Of a stretch of 64,000 nucleotides of DNA, positions 17,817 through 27,997 are shown piece after piece (the stretch's first letter is position 1; the number at the start of each line of letters is the position of its first letter). Made by a program: the position numbers and the translations under genes. This DNA comes from Methylococcales bacterium. GTDB lineage: Bacteria > Pseudomonadota > Gammaproteobacteria > Methylococcales > Methylomonadaceae. The stretch lies in the NCBI GenBank assembly GCA_026399015.1, contig JAPLRS010000016.1, positions 1 to 64,000 of the forward strand. Reading direction: 5' to 3'. The notes below the pieces were generated by a model, which was given only the letters and a program-made list of their open reading frames with translations, was not told the origin of the DNA and did no database searches.

Positions 17817-18046
17817 GTGTTTATTTCTGAATTGTTTTCACAGTCCAATGGGTGAACTCTTTAAAAGTCACCCATTCTGTTAACTGTTCAATTTAGTTCC
17901 ATAATTTATAATGTGAACTAGTTCGCATCCTGATTAATCTACTTATGCAAATCTAATATTTTGAGTGACTCATATCAACAGGTCTATCGTTGTATAAGTT
18001 TAGATTATTCAGGTGCGCAATCACCCACCTCAACCCAAAAAGGTTT

Positions 18047-18346
18047 ATGAATATTTGGGCGCTTAAAAAAGATATCCCACTTAGAGCGCTGTTATTAGAA
18101 TTACAGCAACGATACAGTGAAATTAATTGGGAATTAAATTCACAAGAACAAAACGCTCAGGCTATTGAATTATTTTTACCCGAAGCCCCTACTCTCTCAG
18201 CTTATGTTTATACCTTTGGCCAAAATCCGAATAGTTATGGTATTGATTTGAGGTATCCTATCCCAGCACATAACAGCGTCGGTGAAAATGAAAATCTAAA
18301 TTTAGACCGCGCTATAGAGATTATTGCTATCCATCTATTTTATTGA
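18047..18346 (+). CDS. Hypothetical protein
   Basis: About 99 residues from ATG 18047 (MNIWALKK...). The open frame extends 19 codons upstream to a TTG at 17990, but the ATG is the more natural start. The protein is soluble and mixed alpha/beta, ending in a helical DRAIEIIAIHLFY segment. No family recognised. It sits 75 bases before the RND efflux genes, but nothing ties it to them. Confidence 0.55.
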   Translation: MNIWALKKDIPLRALLLELQQRYSEINWELNSQEQNAQAIELFLPEAPTLSAYVYTFGQNPNSYGIDLRYPIPAHNSVGENENLNLDRAIEIIAIHLFY

Positions 18347-18421
18347 AAAATTAATTCAACGATTTACAGATACACTTGTGAATAAAGGACAACTCACGCT
18401 TTAGCGCTAAACACATTGTTT

Positions 18422-19894
18422 ATGAATTATAAAACCCGCATATTTTTCCATTTTATTCTTTTACCTTTAGCACTTTCAGCCTGTACTTCTCGAGGTTTAT
18501 TTACAACCGTAGGGCCAGACTATCAATCAGTTTCTATACCAGCCCCCACCAATTGGCAAACAGATCATAATGTTAAATTAGATGCGTCATTACCAATTTT
18601 GGCACATGAAGGTAATCAAACTGAATTATTACATTGGTGGGAGGGCTTTCAAGACCCCGTTTTAACGCGATTATTAACGGCAGCTGAACAAGTTAATGCT
18701 AGTCTCAGTGACGCCAAAGCACGCATCGCAGAAGCCAGAGCCAATATTGTTAGCGCCGACTCAGCTATTATGCCCACGCTAGATTTTACTGGCGGGGCCA
18801 GACGATCGTCCTCTTCTTTTGGTGGCAGTCCATTTATCTGGACACAATATTCTGTTGGATTACAATCCAGTTGGGAGCTTGATTTATTTGGTGGCCTAGC
18901 CCGCCAACATGAAGCTGCACATAGCCAATTAGAATCCAGAAATGCGGCGTGGCATGATGCAAGAGTCGCTGTCGCCATAGAAGTAGCCGATGCTTATTTG
19001 GGTTATCGTTTTTGTGAAGCTCGCAAACAACTCTTACAAACAGATAGCAATTCACGACAAGAATCATCGCGTTTAAGTAATATCACAAGAGCACAAGGCT
19101 TTAGTTCTGTTAGTGAAACTGCGTTGGCAAATGCCAGTGCCGCAGATAGTAAAAAAGCTGTTTTACAACAAATAGCCCAGTGCGAACGTCATCTAAAAGG
19201 CATCGTGTCTTTAACAGGTATTCAGGAATCTGATCTACGCACTCTCTTAAATCAACACGCTGAACAAATCGCTAAACTCCCTACTCCGCCAGAATTTAAA
19301 ATTGCTGCAATTCCTGCCAAAGTCTTATTACAACGTCCTGATATATCAGGTGCTGAGCGCGATGTAGCTGAAGCTTGCGCAAATATAGGGGTAGAACGCG
19401 CTAAACAATTCCCTAAATTAAGCTTATCCGGCAACATTACCCCTACCTTGCAAAATATGAATGGCGCCGCTCTTATGTTGGCACAGACTTGGGCCATAGG
19501 ACCAACACTCAGCTTACCACTGTTTGATGCGGGCAAACGCGCTGCCGATGTTGAAACAGCTAAAGCGAAATACCAAGCTGCAAGTAGCCGATTTAACAGC
19601 ATAGTGCGTATAGCCGTAAAAGAAGTCGAAGAAGCCTTGGTGCGCTTAGATAGCGCGCATAAAAGTCTACCTGAAGCACTAAGCGCCGAAAATGGCTATA
19701 AAACCAACTTTAATGCTATGCAAACACTCTATACAAACGGTTTAGGTAACTTACTGGATGTAGAAACAGCACGACGCAATATGCTCTCTGCAGAACTAGC
19801 CACAAAAGACCTAAAACGCGAACAAGTCAGTGCTTGGATTGCACTATATAGAGCTACAGGCGGAAACTGGTCTAACGATAAACAATTGCATTAA
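18422..19894 (+). CDS. Outer-membrane efflux lipoprotein (NodT/OprM type)
   Basis: About 490 residues from ATG 18422 (a TTG lies two codons upstream). The signal peptide ends in a lipobox LSAC, so the mature protein should be lipidated in the outer membrane. The remainder has the two-fold repeated TolC/OEP architecture, including the segment LLQRPDISGAERDVAEACANIG diagnostic of NodT-family factors; the second half ends in a long helix. It is the first gene of a three-gene set with the adaptor and RND pump, so it should be the exit duct of that tripartite exporter. Confidence 0.92.
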   Translation: MNYKTRIFFHFILLPLALSACTSRGLFTTVGPDYQSVSIPAPTNWQTDHNVKLDASLPILAHEGNQTELLHWWEGFQDPVLTRLLTAAEQVNASLSDAKARIAEARANIVSADSAIMPTLDFTGGARRSSSSFGGSPFIWTQYSVGLQSSWELDLFGGLARQHEAAHSQLESRNAAWHDARVAVAIEVADAYLGYRFCEARKQLLQTDSNSRQESSRLSNITRAQGFSSVSETALANASAADSKKAVLQQIAQCERHLKGIVSLTGIQESDLRTLLNQHAEQIAKLPTPPEFKIAAIPAKVLLQRPDISGAERDVAEACANIGVERAKQFPKLSLSGNITPTLQNMNGAALMLAQTWAIGPTLSLPLFDAGKRAADVETAKAKYQAASSRFNSIVRIAVKEVEEALVRLDSAHKSLPEALSAENGYKTNFNAMQTLYTNGLGNLLDVETARRNMLSAELATKDLKREQVSAWIALYRATGGNWSNDKQLH

Positions 19895-19933
19895 TAATCA
19901 AAGCTACATGACACACTCATCAACAGGAATATC

Positions 19934-21055
19934 ATGACGAATCGCAACATAGGTTTAATTGTACTCGCCTGCGCTGTATTAATAGGTATAGGCGTATTTA
20001 TAACACACGACAATAAAGCCAGTGACAGCCAAAATGCAGTGATATCAGCACCGGCTAATCCAGCACTTAGCGTATCAGTTATTCAACCCGAATCCGATAA
20101 CATTCCTATCAGCCTAACGGCTAACGGTGCTATTGCCCCTTGGCAAGAAGCCATTATCGGCGCAGAGGTTGGAGATTTGCGCCTTAACGCCATTAATGTA
20201 CAAGTGGGTGATAAAGTTAAAAAAGGTCAGGTTCTTGCCACTTTTATAGATGAAAGTGTCTTAATTGATATTGCTCAAAGTAAAGCCACCTTACTAGAAG
20301 CAGAGGCAAATCAAAGTGAGGCACAAATTAACGCCGAGCGCGCTGCAAATGTTTCTGCTTCTGGCGCCTTAAGTGCACAACAAATCAATCAATACCAAAC
20401 TCTGGCTAAAACAGCACAGGCAAAAGTAGCGCTAGCTAAAGCCCAACTTGACGCACAATTACTGCGTTTAAAACATACACAGGTCTTAGCCAGCGACGAC
20501 GGCATCATATCTTCAAGTACTGCCACCCTAGGCGCAGTCGCTAACAGAGGTCAGGAGTTGTTTAAATTAATCCGCCAAAATCGCCTAGAATGGCGGGGCG
20601 AAGTGACCGCAACTGATATTAAATTACTAAAAGCAGGCATTAAAGTCACCGTTGTAGCGCCTAATGTTGGCAGTATTAACGGCACTGTAAGGCATATTGC
20701 CCCAATCCTTAACTTACAAAACCGCAATGGTCTGGTTTATGTTGACATTCCCAATGCCGAAAACAGCGGCTTACGCGCCGGTATGTTTGCTCAGGGGGAA
20801 TTTAATTTAGGTCACTCTACAGCCTTAACAGTACCCCAAGATGCTTTGTCACTGCGTGAAGGTTTTAGTTACGTCTTTGTGTTATCTGATCAAACCGATG
20901 ATAGAGCTCGAGTCAAACAAGTTAAAGTAGAGTTAGGGCGCAGATTTGGTAATAAATTAGAAATATTAACTGGAATTAAAGCCAACGACCGCTTAGTTGC
21001 CAATGGTGCAGCATTTTTAACAGATGGCGATAGTATCAGGGTTGTTACACAATGA
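19934..21055 (+). CDS. RND efflux periplasmic adaptor (HlyD/MFP family)
   Basis: 373 residues: an N-terminal membrane segment (about 6-23), a barrel-sandwich/lipoyl half (VGDKVKKGQVLATF, about 90-105), a coiled-coil hairpin (about 115-180) and beta-barrel and membrane-proximal domains. It overlaps the pump gene by 4 bases (ATGA), indicating translational coupling. It bridges the inner-membrane pump and the outer-membrane factor. The substrate is not readable from sequence; the group includes both drug and solvent exporters. Confidence 0.92.
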   Translation: MTNRNIGLIVLACAVLIGIGVFITHDNKASDSQNAVISAPANPALSVSVIQPESDNIPISLTANGAIAPWQEAIIGAEVGDLRLNAINVQVGDKVKKGQVLATFIDESVLIDIAQSKATLLEAEANQSEAQINAERAANVSASGALSAQQINQYQTLAKTAQAKVALAKAQLDAQLLRLKHTQVLASDDGIISSSTATLGAVANRGQELFKLIRQNRLEWRGEVTATDIKLLKAGIKVTVVAPNVGSINGTVRHIAPILNLQNRNGLVYVDIPNAENSGLRAGMFAQGEFNLGHSTALTVPQDALSLREGFSYVFVLSDQTDDRARVKQVKVELGRRFGNKLEILTGIKANDRLVANGAAFLTDGDSIRVVTQ

Positions 21056-24000
21056 ATGTCTCAACTTGGTGTATAAAGAACCCAATACCTGCCATCATGC
21101 TGTTTGTGATGCTAAGTTTTGCTGGCTTAATTAGTTTCAAAGCCATGAAGATTCAGAACTTTCCGGATCTTGACCTACCTACTATTACTGTTTCTGCCGC
21201 CTTACCTGGTGCCTCACCCTCGCAATTAGAAACGGAAGTTGCCCGTAAAATTGAAAATGCCATCGCGACCTTGCAAGGTTTAAAACACATCACTTCAAAA
21301 GTTCAGGATGGCAGCGTCATTATTACGAGTGAATTTCGTTTAGAAAAACCAGTGCAAGAAGCGTTGGACGATGTACGTTCAGCCGTGTCAAAAGTTCGTA
21401 CTGATTTACCGGGGGATTTACGTGACCCCATCGTTAGTAAATTAGATTTAGCAGCAGCCCCTATCTTAGCGATAACAGTGCGTTCTGCAAATCGTGATGA
21501 CGAAGCATTGTCTTGGTTTGTGGATGATGTGATTACCAAAAAACTATTAGCCGTCCGCGGTGTGGGAGCCATCACTCGTGTTGGCGGCGTTAGCCGAGAA
21601 ATTAGCATTGCCCTTGACCCCATAAAACTACAAGCCTTAGGCACAACTGCGACAGATATTTCTCGCCAACTTCGCGTCATACAACGCGAAAGTGCGGGGG
21701 GCAGAATGAACTTAGGTATCGGCGAACAACCTGTAAGAACTTTAGCAAATGTAGCCTCGGTTGCAGAAATTCGTGCTTTGCAAATATCTTTAGCAGATGG
21801 AAGACATATTCAGCTCGATCAAGTCGCTGATATAAAAGATAGCATTGCCGAACCAAGAGCGCTTGCGCTCTTAAATGGTAAACCGGTCATTGGTTTTGAA
21901 GTAACTCGTAGCCGAGGTGCTAGTGAAATTGAAGTAGGTGCTGGCGTTCAAAAAGTTCTAGCTGACTTGCACCTTGCTAATCCAGATATTGAATTCACCG
22001 AAGCCTTTAACTTTGTTACCCCTGTAGAAGAAGAGTTTCAGGGCTCGATGACCATGCTATACGAAGGTGCTTTACTAGCTATCTTAGTGGTTTGGTTGTT
22101 TTTACGAGATTGGCGCGCCACTTTTGTTTCGGCTATTGCCTTACCGCTCTCTGTTATACCGGCTTTTATAGGTATGGAGTATTTGGGTTTTTCATTAAAT
22201 GTCATCACCCTGCTTGCATTATCCCTAGTGATAGGCATTTTAGTGGATGATGCTATCGTGGAAGTTGAGAATATTGTCCGACACTTAAGAATGGGTAAAA
22301 CACCTCTGCAAGCAGCAAAAGAAGCGGCAGACGAAATTGGTTTAGCAGTGGTGGCTACTACCCTGGCCTTGGCCGCTGTATTTTTACCCACCGCTTTTAT
22401 GAGTGGTATTGCCGGCCGATTTTTTAAACAATTTGGCTGGACGGCTGCTTTAGCTATTATGGCGTCACTTGTCGTTGCCAGAATGCTAACGCCAATGATG
22501 GCCGCTTATATTTTAAAAGCCAATACCCAGCATACTGTAAAAGAAGGCATTATCATGCAACGGTATATGCGTCTAGCTACTTGGTGTTTACAGCATAGAC
22601 TAACAACCATTTGCGGAGCAGCTGCCTTTTTTATTGGATCAATATTCTTAATTCCCTTGTTGCCCCAAGGCTTTATCCCTGCTGATGACAATCCACAAAC
22701 CCAAGTTTTTGTAGAATTACCCCCCGGTGCGAGCTTAGCGCAAACTAAAACTGCCGCAGAGACCGCAAGAAAGCTACTAGCTAACATCAATTATGTCAAT
22801 AATATATACACCACAATCGGTAGCGGTTCTGCGGGAAGTGACCCCATGGCAGGAGCACAAGGCGCGGGTGAAGTCCGCAAAGCTACCTTAACAATTACCT
22901 TAGCAAATCGCCAAGATAGACCCATTCGCAAACAAGTTATCGAAAAAGAAATCCGCCTAGCACTACAACAATTGCCCGGTGTTAGAACTAAAGTGGGTTT
23001 AGGTGCCTCAGGGGAAAAATACATCTTAGTATTAAGCGGTGATGAACCCCAGTCTTTAATGGCGGCCGCTAGACATTTAGAACTCGATTTAAGAAGTATT
23101 CCTGGTTTGGGTAGCATTGCTTCCAGTGCCGCCTTGGTAAGACCTGAAATTGCGGTAAGACCTGATTTTGCACGCGCTGCCGATCTAGGTGTTACAACCA
23201 CAGCACTCGCAGAAACATTAAGAATTGCTACTTTAGGTGATTATGAATGGTCTTTATCAAAATTAGACTTAGCACAACGTCAAATACCGATAGTCGTTAA
23301 ACTAACAAAAGACAGTCGGCATGATTTATCTGTTTTAGAACGCTTAACAGTGCCATCTACCAAACCAAATACAGGGGCAGTCATGGTTGGACAAGTCGCT
23401 AAACTTGAATTATCAAGTGGCCCGGCAATCATTGACCGATACGACCGTTCGCGTAACATCAATTTTGAGATTGAACTCTCAGGCATGCCACTGGGCGAAG
23501 TCACTACGGCCGTAGAAAACTTACCCAGCATTAAAAATCTACCTGCAGGTGTAAAGCGTATCAATATTGGTGATGCCGAAATGATGGGCGAACTCTTTGC
23601 TAGTTTTGGCTTTGCTATGCTGACGGGCGTATTGTGTATTTTTATTGTCTTAATTTTATTATTCAAAGACTTTATACAACCGATTACCATTCTAGCGGCC
23701 CTACCCTTATCGTTTGGCGGTGGGTTTGTGGCTTTATTACTGACTGGAAAGGCTTTTTCTATGCCGTCTTTAATTGGTTTAATCATGTTAATGGGCATAG
23801 CAACCAAAAACTCTATTTTGCTAGTAGAGTATGCCATCGTGGCAAGACGAGAACACCACATGAGCAGAGTAGATGCTTTATTAGATGCCTGTCATAAACG
23901 CGCCAGACCCATTGTCATGACCACCATTGCAATGGGTGCTGGCATGTTACCCATTGCAATTGGCATGGGTAACTCAGATTCGTCTTTCCGTAGCCCAATG

Positions 24001-24138
24001 GCCGTAGCCGTGATTGGTGGCTTAGTCACATCTACATTGCTTAGCCTATTGGTTATACCCGTTGCTTATACCTATCTAGATGACTTTAAACAATGGTGTA
24101 AAACACTTTGGTACAATTTAAGCGTTAAGAAAATATAG
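21052..24138 (+). CDS. RND efflux pump (HAE1-like)
   Basis: 1028 residues, the normal length for an AcrB-type proton-driven pump. The sequence shows the family start (CIKNPIPAIMLFVML), the first large periplasmic loop, a second set of membrane segments from about 335 with LVDDAIVEVENI in the proton-relay region, the second periplasmic loop and C-terminal membrane helices containing LIGLIMLMGIATKNSILLVEYA. With the two upstream genes it makes a full tripartite exporter. No local regulator is present, so expression may be constitutive or controlled in trans. Confidence 0.94.
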   Translation: MNVSTWCIKNPIPAIMLFVMLSFAGLISFKAMKIQNFPDLDLPTITVSAALPGASPSQLETEVARKIENAIATLQGLKHITSKVQDGSVIITSEFRLEKPVQEALDDVRSAVSKVRTDLPGDLRDPIVSKLDLAAAPILAITVRSANRDDEALSWFVDDVITKKLLAVRGVGAITRVGGVSREISIALDPIKLQALGTTATDISRQLRVIQRESAGGRMNLGIGEQPVRTLANVASVAEIRALQISLADGRHIQLDQVADIKDSIAEPRALALLNGKPVIGFEVTRSRGASEIEVGAGVQKVLADLHLANPDIEFTEAFNFVTPVEEEFQGSMTMLYEGALLAILVVWLFLRDWRATFVSAIALPLSVIPAFIGMEYLGFSLNVITLLALSLVIGILVDDAIVEVENIVRHLRMGKTPLQAAKEAADEIGLAVVATTLALAAVFLPTAFMSGIAGRFFKQFGWTAALAIMASLVVARMLTPMMAAYILKANTQHTVKEGIIMQRYMRLATWCLQHRLTTICGAAAFFIGSIFLIPLLPQGFIPADDNPQTQVFVELPPGASLAQTKTAAETARKLLANINYVNNIYTTIGSGSAGSDPMAGAQGAGEVRKATLTITLANRQDRPIRKQVIEKEIRLALQQLPGVRTKVGLGASGEKYILVLSGDEPQSLMAAARHLELDLRSIPGLGSIASSAALVRPEIAVRPDFARAADLGVTTTALAETLRIATLGDYEWSLSKLDLAQRQIPIVVKLTKDSRHDLSVLERLTVPSTKPNTGAVMVGQVAKLELSSGPAIIDRYDRSRNINFEIELSGMPLGEVTTAVENLPSIKNLPAGVKRINIGDAEMMGELFASFGFAMLTGVLCIFIVLILLFKDFIQPITILAALPLSFGGGFVALLLTGKAFSMPSLIGLIMLMGIATKNSILLVEYAIVARREHHMSRVDALLDACHKRARPIVMTTIAMGAGMLPIAIGMGNSDSSFRSPMAVAVIGGLVTSTLLSLLVIPVAYTYLDDFKQWCKTLWYNLSVKKI

Positions 24139-24230
24139 GTATATTATGTTGTTATTATTCACATTTACCGCACTATAATAAATTCTAGTAGTAGAGTCTT
24201 AGCCTATAACGTAATAATTTTTCATAAAGT

Positions 24231-24260
24231 TTGCTTGCCATATACATATCGTCTTAAAAT
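24231..24260 (+). promoter_or_regulatory. Candidate promoter of the cytochrome gene
   Basis: TTGCTT (24231-24236) and TAAAAT (24255-24260) with an 18-base spacer lie about 40 bases upstream of ATG 24299, with AAGGA (24286-24290) as ribosome-binding site. Assigned by eye. Confidence 0.4.
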
Positions 24261-24298
24261 TAATCGTGCTCTCCACATTACTAATAAGGATCAACACT

Positions 24299-24631
24299 AT
24301 GAAAACTATAATTACAATACTTGCCTTAACTCTGCTAGGCGTTTCAAACTTAAGTGTAGCGGTAGCTGCAGATGTCGCTAAAGGCGAAGAAATATTTACT
24401 GCAAACTGCGCGGGCTGTCATGCAGGTGGTAAAAACTTTATGTCCCCTCACAAATCTTTAAGCAAAGAAGATTTAGAAAAAAATCAAGTTAACACGGCAG
24501 CCGCTATTATTGATAAAGTCACCAACGGTAAATCACCGATGCCTGGCTTTGGCAAGCTGGGTATTCTCAGTGCTGCAGACATTGAAAATGTTGCGGCTTA
24601 TGTGTTAAAAAAATCAGATGCCGGCTGGTAA
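24299..24631 (+). CDS. Cytochrome c6/c553-like monohaem protein
   Basis: 110 residues from ATG 24299, chosen because AAGGA lies 8 bases upstream; an earlier in-frame start at 24266 would precede the signal peptide. A signal peptide ends at VAA-AD. The mature ~88 residues begin DVAKGEEIFTANCAGCH (haem motif CAGCH), carry the methionine ligand in SPMPGFG and end VAAYVLKKSDAGW. That layout, including the C-terminal YVLxxxxxGW, closely matches cytochrome c6 of phototrophs and its proteobacterial relatives. It should be a soluble periplasmic electron carrier. It is monocistronic, and a weak hairpin (24651-24674) follows. Confidence 0.88.
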   Translation: MKTIITILALTLLGVSNLSVAVAADVAKGEEIFTANCAGCHAGGKNFMSPHKSLSKEDLEKNQVNTAAAIIDKVTNGKSPMPGFGKLGILSAADIENVAAYVLKKSDAGW

Positions 24632-24921
24632 ATCTCTGATTAATATCGATAGACTTTGCTGAAAGGTAAAGTCTATTCATATCCTTCAAAACCCAAATGA
24701 CAAAGCACTAAAAGTAAAATTTCATTTGTAATATTCAATCAATGGTTGGCTTTAAATTTTAAATACTCAAACCTTAAATAAGCTCAATAATTAAAAGAGT
24801 GCTTTTAATTGGCCTTTCATTTACACTGCCACCATATAAATCAAGTATTAAGATTCAAATTCGCATAACACAAGATTTATCCCCAGTTACTCTACCCCCC
24901 AGCTAACACAATTTTAATTAC

Positions 24922-25788
24922 ATGAAACAACTTACACCTGACGGCCAGCAAATAATCAACAATATTGCCCAAAGATATAATTTTAGTTCAGATGCTGTAT
25001 TCAGCATGTTGCAATCAGTCATTAATGGCAATGGTTCAATGGCACAGTTCAGCCACCCCGAGTTTGGTGGCTCAGGACAATGGATGCGTGGAGGCATGAT
25101 CATGTTGGGCGATATGTTCAATAATGGCCTAAAAAATACCGTCGGCAATCTATGCCAAGAACTATCTAACTTAATTGCCAATCAACCCGGCTTAATTCAA
25201 ACAGGTAGCTTTCAGTCCCAGAATCAAGGCACTCAACAACAAAGTCACTTTAACGATAATTTTGCGGGCAATAATCAACAACAAAATAGCTTCGGACCTA
25301 CTGGTCCGGTAAGTTTATTTGTGCCACCACCCGCGGGAAGTTCTGGAAACTGGTGGCCAGCGGGCTTGCAATTTCCGACTAGCACCGGCTCACAAAATAA
25401 TATGCGTTATGCCTATTTTGCGAGCATTCAGAGACTTGCGATTGATGTTAATGGACATGTGTCACTTTATGACACCTTAGATCATCAAATTGGCGGATTT
25501 TCGCAACAACAATCTGGCGGCAGTTCTGTGACTTTTTCGAGTCAATACGGATTGATAGACATTAATACATTGCCTCTCATTTCTGTTGATAACATACCCG
25601 TTCAGGCTACATTTCAACCACAACCCACAGCGCCCTTTATTCCAGAAACACCCCTTTATATTGCTGAGCCTACTCAAGTAGGTGATATTTTTGAAACAAT
25701 TGAAAAATTAGCAACGCTTAAAGAAAGAGGCATCATAACGGAATCTGAGTTTTTATCTAAGAAAGCAGAGCTTCTAGGTAGATTATAA
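24922..25788 (+). CDS. SHOCT-domain protein
   Basis: 288 residues. The N-terminal third is helical (EFGGSGQWMRGGMIM...), the middle is rich in Q, N, S and G and probably disordered (about 90-135), then comes a beta-rich segment. The last ~30 residues match a SHOCT short C-terminal domain (LATLKERGIITESEFLSKKAELL), a module of unclear role often found at the ends of membrane or oligomeric proteins. No signal peptide or membrane helix. No clear operon partner. Confidence 0.75.
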   Translation: MKQLTPDGQQIINNIAQRYNFSSDAVFSMLQSVINGNGSMAQFSHPEFGGSGQWMRGGMIMLGDMFNNGLKNTVGNLCQELSNLIANQPGLIQTGSFQSQNQGTQQQSHFNDNFAGNNQQQNSFGPTGPVSLFVPPPAGSSGNWWPAGLQFPTSTGSQNNMRYAYFASIQRLAIDVNGHVSLYDTLDHQIGGFSQQQSGGSSVTFSSQYGLIDINTLPLISVDNIPVQATFQPQPTAPFIPETPLYIAEPTQVGDIFETIEKLATLKERGIITESEFLSKKAELLGRL

Positions 25789-26033
25789 AAACTGAATGAC
25801 AATCTACTATAAATAACTAAAATCGCCGATAAATATTTCTCCGATTTAAGACTATTATTCATTGCCTAATATTACAACGCTTACCCAATCTTTAACCCTC
25901 AGCTGCCTTTTTTCAAGTAGTTGAGGTTCTGAGGGCTTATGATCTGTAAACTCATAAAACAAGGCTGTTACAGTGAATACTAGTAAGTCGTATGGTAAAA
26001 TACTGTTATTCAAATGAATTATTAATTAACAAT

Positions 26034-26750
26034 ATGTTTTTAAAAGATTTTTACAGCATTAAAAATGGCAGTGTGAGTATTGCCGCCGAACAAGCTAGCA
26101 TGTTTGCTAAAGAAATAGCTCATGATTTCAACCCATTACACGATGTAGATGCCAAACGATTTTGTGTACCAGGGGATTTGTTATTTTCTTTGGCTTTAGA
26201 AAAATATGGCCTCAGCCAACAGATGCATTTTACTTTCGCTGGCATGGTTGGACATGATGTCTTATTAAATTTTCCTGAGACTGATGACAGCCAAATTGAT
26301 ATTAACGACAACCAAGATAAAACCTATTTACAAGTAGAACGCTCTGGTGCTGTTAGTCGTGATGCAGGATTAATAGATAGTTTTATTCGTGATTATGTAG
26401 CGTTTTCTGGCCAAAACTTCCCTTATGTATTAGTGCCCTTGTTAGAACAAGAAAATGTCATGTTTAATTTAAGTCGCCCACTGGTTATCTATGAAAGCAT
26501 GACTTTAAGTTTTGAACATCTTGATTTTAAAGAAGCGTCTGTAGAAATGTTAGAGCCTAAAATCGAAGTGGATGGTAAAAGAGCCACCGCTTTTTTACAT
26601 TTTAAAATGACAGCAGATGGAAACACTGTAGGTACCGGCTTTAAGAAACTTGCCATCAGTGTACCGAGTGCTTATGAAGCAGAGCCCATGCAAGCATTTG
26701 TGGATGAATATCTAGCTAGAAAAAATACTTATTTAGGGAATTTAAACTAA
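26034..26750 (+). CDS. DUF3581 family protein
   Basis: About 238 residues from ATG 26034 (MFLKDFYS...); 14 upstream codons are open but non-conserved in character. The AHDFNPLHDVDAKRFCVPGD segment is the hallmark of DUF3581. It resembles the D-x-NP-x-H active-site loop of MaoC-type hot-dog hydratases, so a hot-dog fold is plausible, but no activity is established. Its 3' end overlaps the convergent YkgJ gene by 9 bases. Confidence 0.8.
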   Translation: MFLKDFYSIKNGSVSIAAEQASMFAKEIAHDFNPLHDVDAKRFCVPGDLLFSLALEKYGLSQQMHFTFAGMVGHDVLLNFPETDDSQIDINDNQDKTYLQVERSGAVSRDAGLIDSFIRDYVAFSGQNFPYVLVPLLEQENVMFNLSRPLVIYESMTLSFEHLDFKEASVEMLEPKIEVDGKRATAFLHFKMTADGNTVGTGFKKLAISVPSAYEAEPMQAFVDEYLARKNTYLGNLN

Positions 26751-27233
26751 TTCTTTAAACCACTCGGTTAAATCACGCGTGTCGCCTAATGCATTTAGGC
26801 GACGATCAATTGTATCGTGATTACCCCAAACCACATCCGCTAAAGCTCCCTGCTCTACCTGTGCTTTAATCTCGTTACAATATAAGCCTAAATCTCTTTG
26901 CACATAAAATCCATAAGTGCGACAAGCAACAGGCCTAAACTCATAAAGACTACAGGCACCCAAGCTTTGATCTAATAAAGGACAAACCACAGGACGACTC
27001 GTTTGCGCTGCCAATGCTTCCATTTTTTGACTAAGGCTGGCAAACTGTTCTGTAGAGAGTGTCTTGATGCCTTCTTTAAGCAAAGCCCATTCTGCAGAGG
27101 TTAGACTAGGTATTTCTGCTAGGCGTTTACAACATAAATCACACCCCATGCGACATAACCAATCCTGATGATTGTCGCGGATATTGGCAACACGCTCATC
27201 AATATCAATATGAAGCTGAGTAAGTGCAGTCAT
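26742..27233 (-). CDS. YkgJ-family cysteine-cluster protein
   Basis: 163 residues. Cysteines fall in the family pattern: CRMGCDLCC near residue 28, a later CPLL, then GACSLYEFRPVACR, consistent with a metal or iron-sulphur site. The function of this family is not firmly established. Its start is directly coupled to the end of the ABC permease gene (single-base overlap at 27233), so it is the last gene of the three-gene exporter unit. Confidence 0.85.
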   Translation of the reverse strand: MTALTQLHIDIDERVANIRDNHQDWLCRMGCDLCCKRLAEIPSLTSAEWALLKEGIKTLSTEQFASLSQKMEALAAQTSRPVVCPLLDQSLGACSLYEFRPVACRTYGFYVQRDLGLYCNEIKAQVEQGALADVVWGNHDTIDRRLNALGDTRDLTEWFKELV

Positions 27234-27997
27234 TAGTTTTTAATGCCCACACCCTTGTGTAACATGAATAAACTAGAACTTGCCAAGATAACAATAAAGC
27301 CACTGGTAATAAGGTAAGCCAATTCTATATTGACATCTGAAACCCCAATTAAGCCATAACGAAAGGTGTTGACCATATATAAAATAGGATTACCTTTAGA
27401 CAGTGTTTGCCATATGTTTGTTAGCATATCTACTGAAAAAAACACACCACCCAAATAACTTAATGGCGTTAAAACGAAATTAGGAATGATAGAAATATCA
27501 TCGAAACTTTCTGCCAAAATAGCATTAATAAATCCTGCTAAAGCAAAGACGATAGACGTTAAAAAAGCGATGCTCAAAGCAATTGCAATATTATTAACTT
27601 GGATATCAGTAAATAACAAGGATATCAATGCCACCACTGAGCCGACTAATAAACCTCGGATCACACCACCAGTCACATAGCCAAACAAAATGACCCAATT
27701 TGGCACAGGTGCAACTAACAATTCTTCTATATTTCTTTGGAACTTAGTTGAATAAAAAGAAGAAACTACATTGGCATAAGAATGACTGATCACCGACATA
27801 ATAACAACGCCGGGTACTATATAGTTCATATAACTAGCACCATCAACCATACCTATTCTAGAGCCAATTAATTCTCCAAAAATCAAAAAATACAAAGCTG
27901 TAGTGATAGCGGGAGGCAATAAGGTTTGTGGCCAAATGCGCACAAATCTAACAATTTCTTTTACGATAATGGTTCTTAGAGGGATTAAAACATTCAT
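27233..27997 (-). CDS. yadH: ABC-2 type transporter permease (YadH-like)
   Basis: 254 residues with about six transmembrane segments and the ABC-2 signature region (GYVTGGVIRGLLVGSVVALI). Length matches YadH. The start overlaps the stop of the ATPase gene at 27997. Together they form a two-component exporter with unknown substrate. Confidence 0.88.
   Translation of the reverse strand: MNVLIPLRTIIVKEIVRFVRIWPQTLLPPAITTALYFLIFGELIGSRIGMVDGASYMNYIVPGVVIMSVISHSYANVVSSFYSTKFQRNIEELLVAPVPNWVILFGYVTGGVIRGLLVGSVVALISLLFTDIQVNNIAIALSIAFLTSIVFALAGFINAILAESFDDISIIPNFVLTPLSYLGGVFFSVDMLTNIWQTLSKGNPILYMVNTFRYGLIGVSDVNIELAYLITSGFIVILASSSLFMLHKGVGIKN

Noticed and set aside
23280-23861. 193-codon open frame on the minus strand
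   Set aside because: Shadow of the RND pump gene, one of several antisense frames in this conserved coding sequence.
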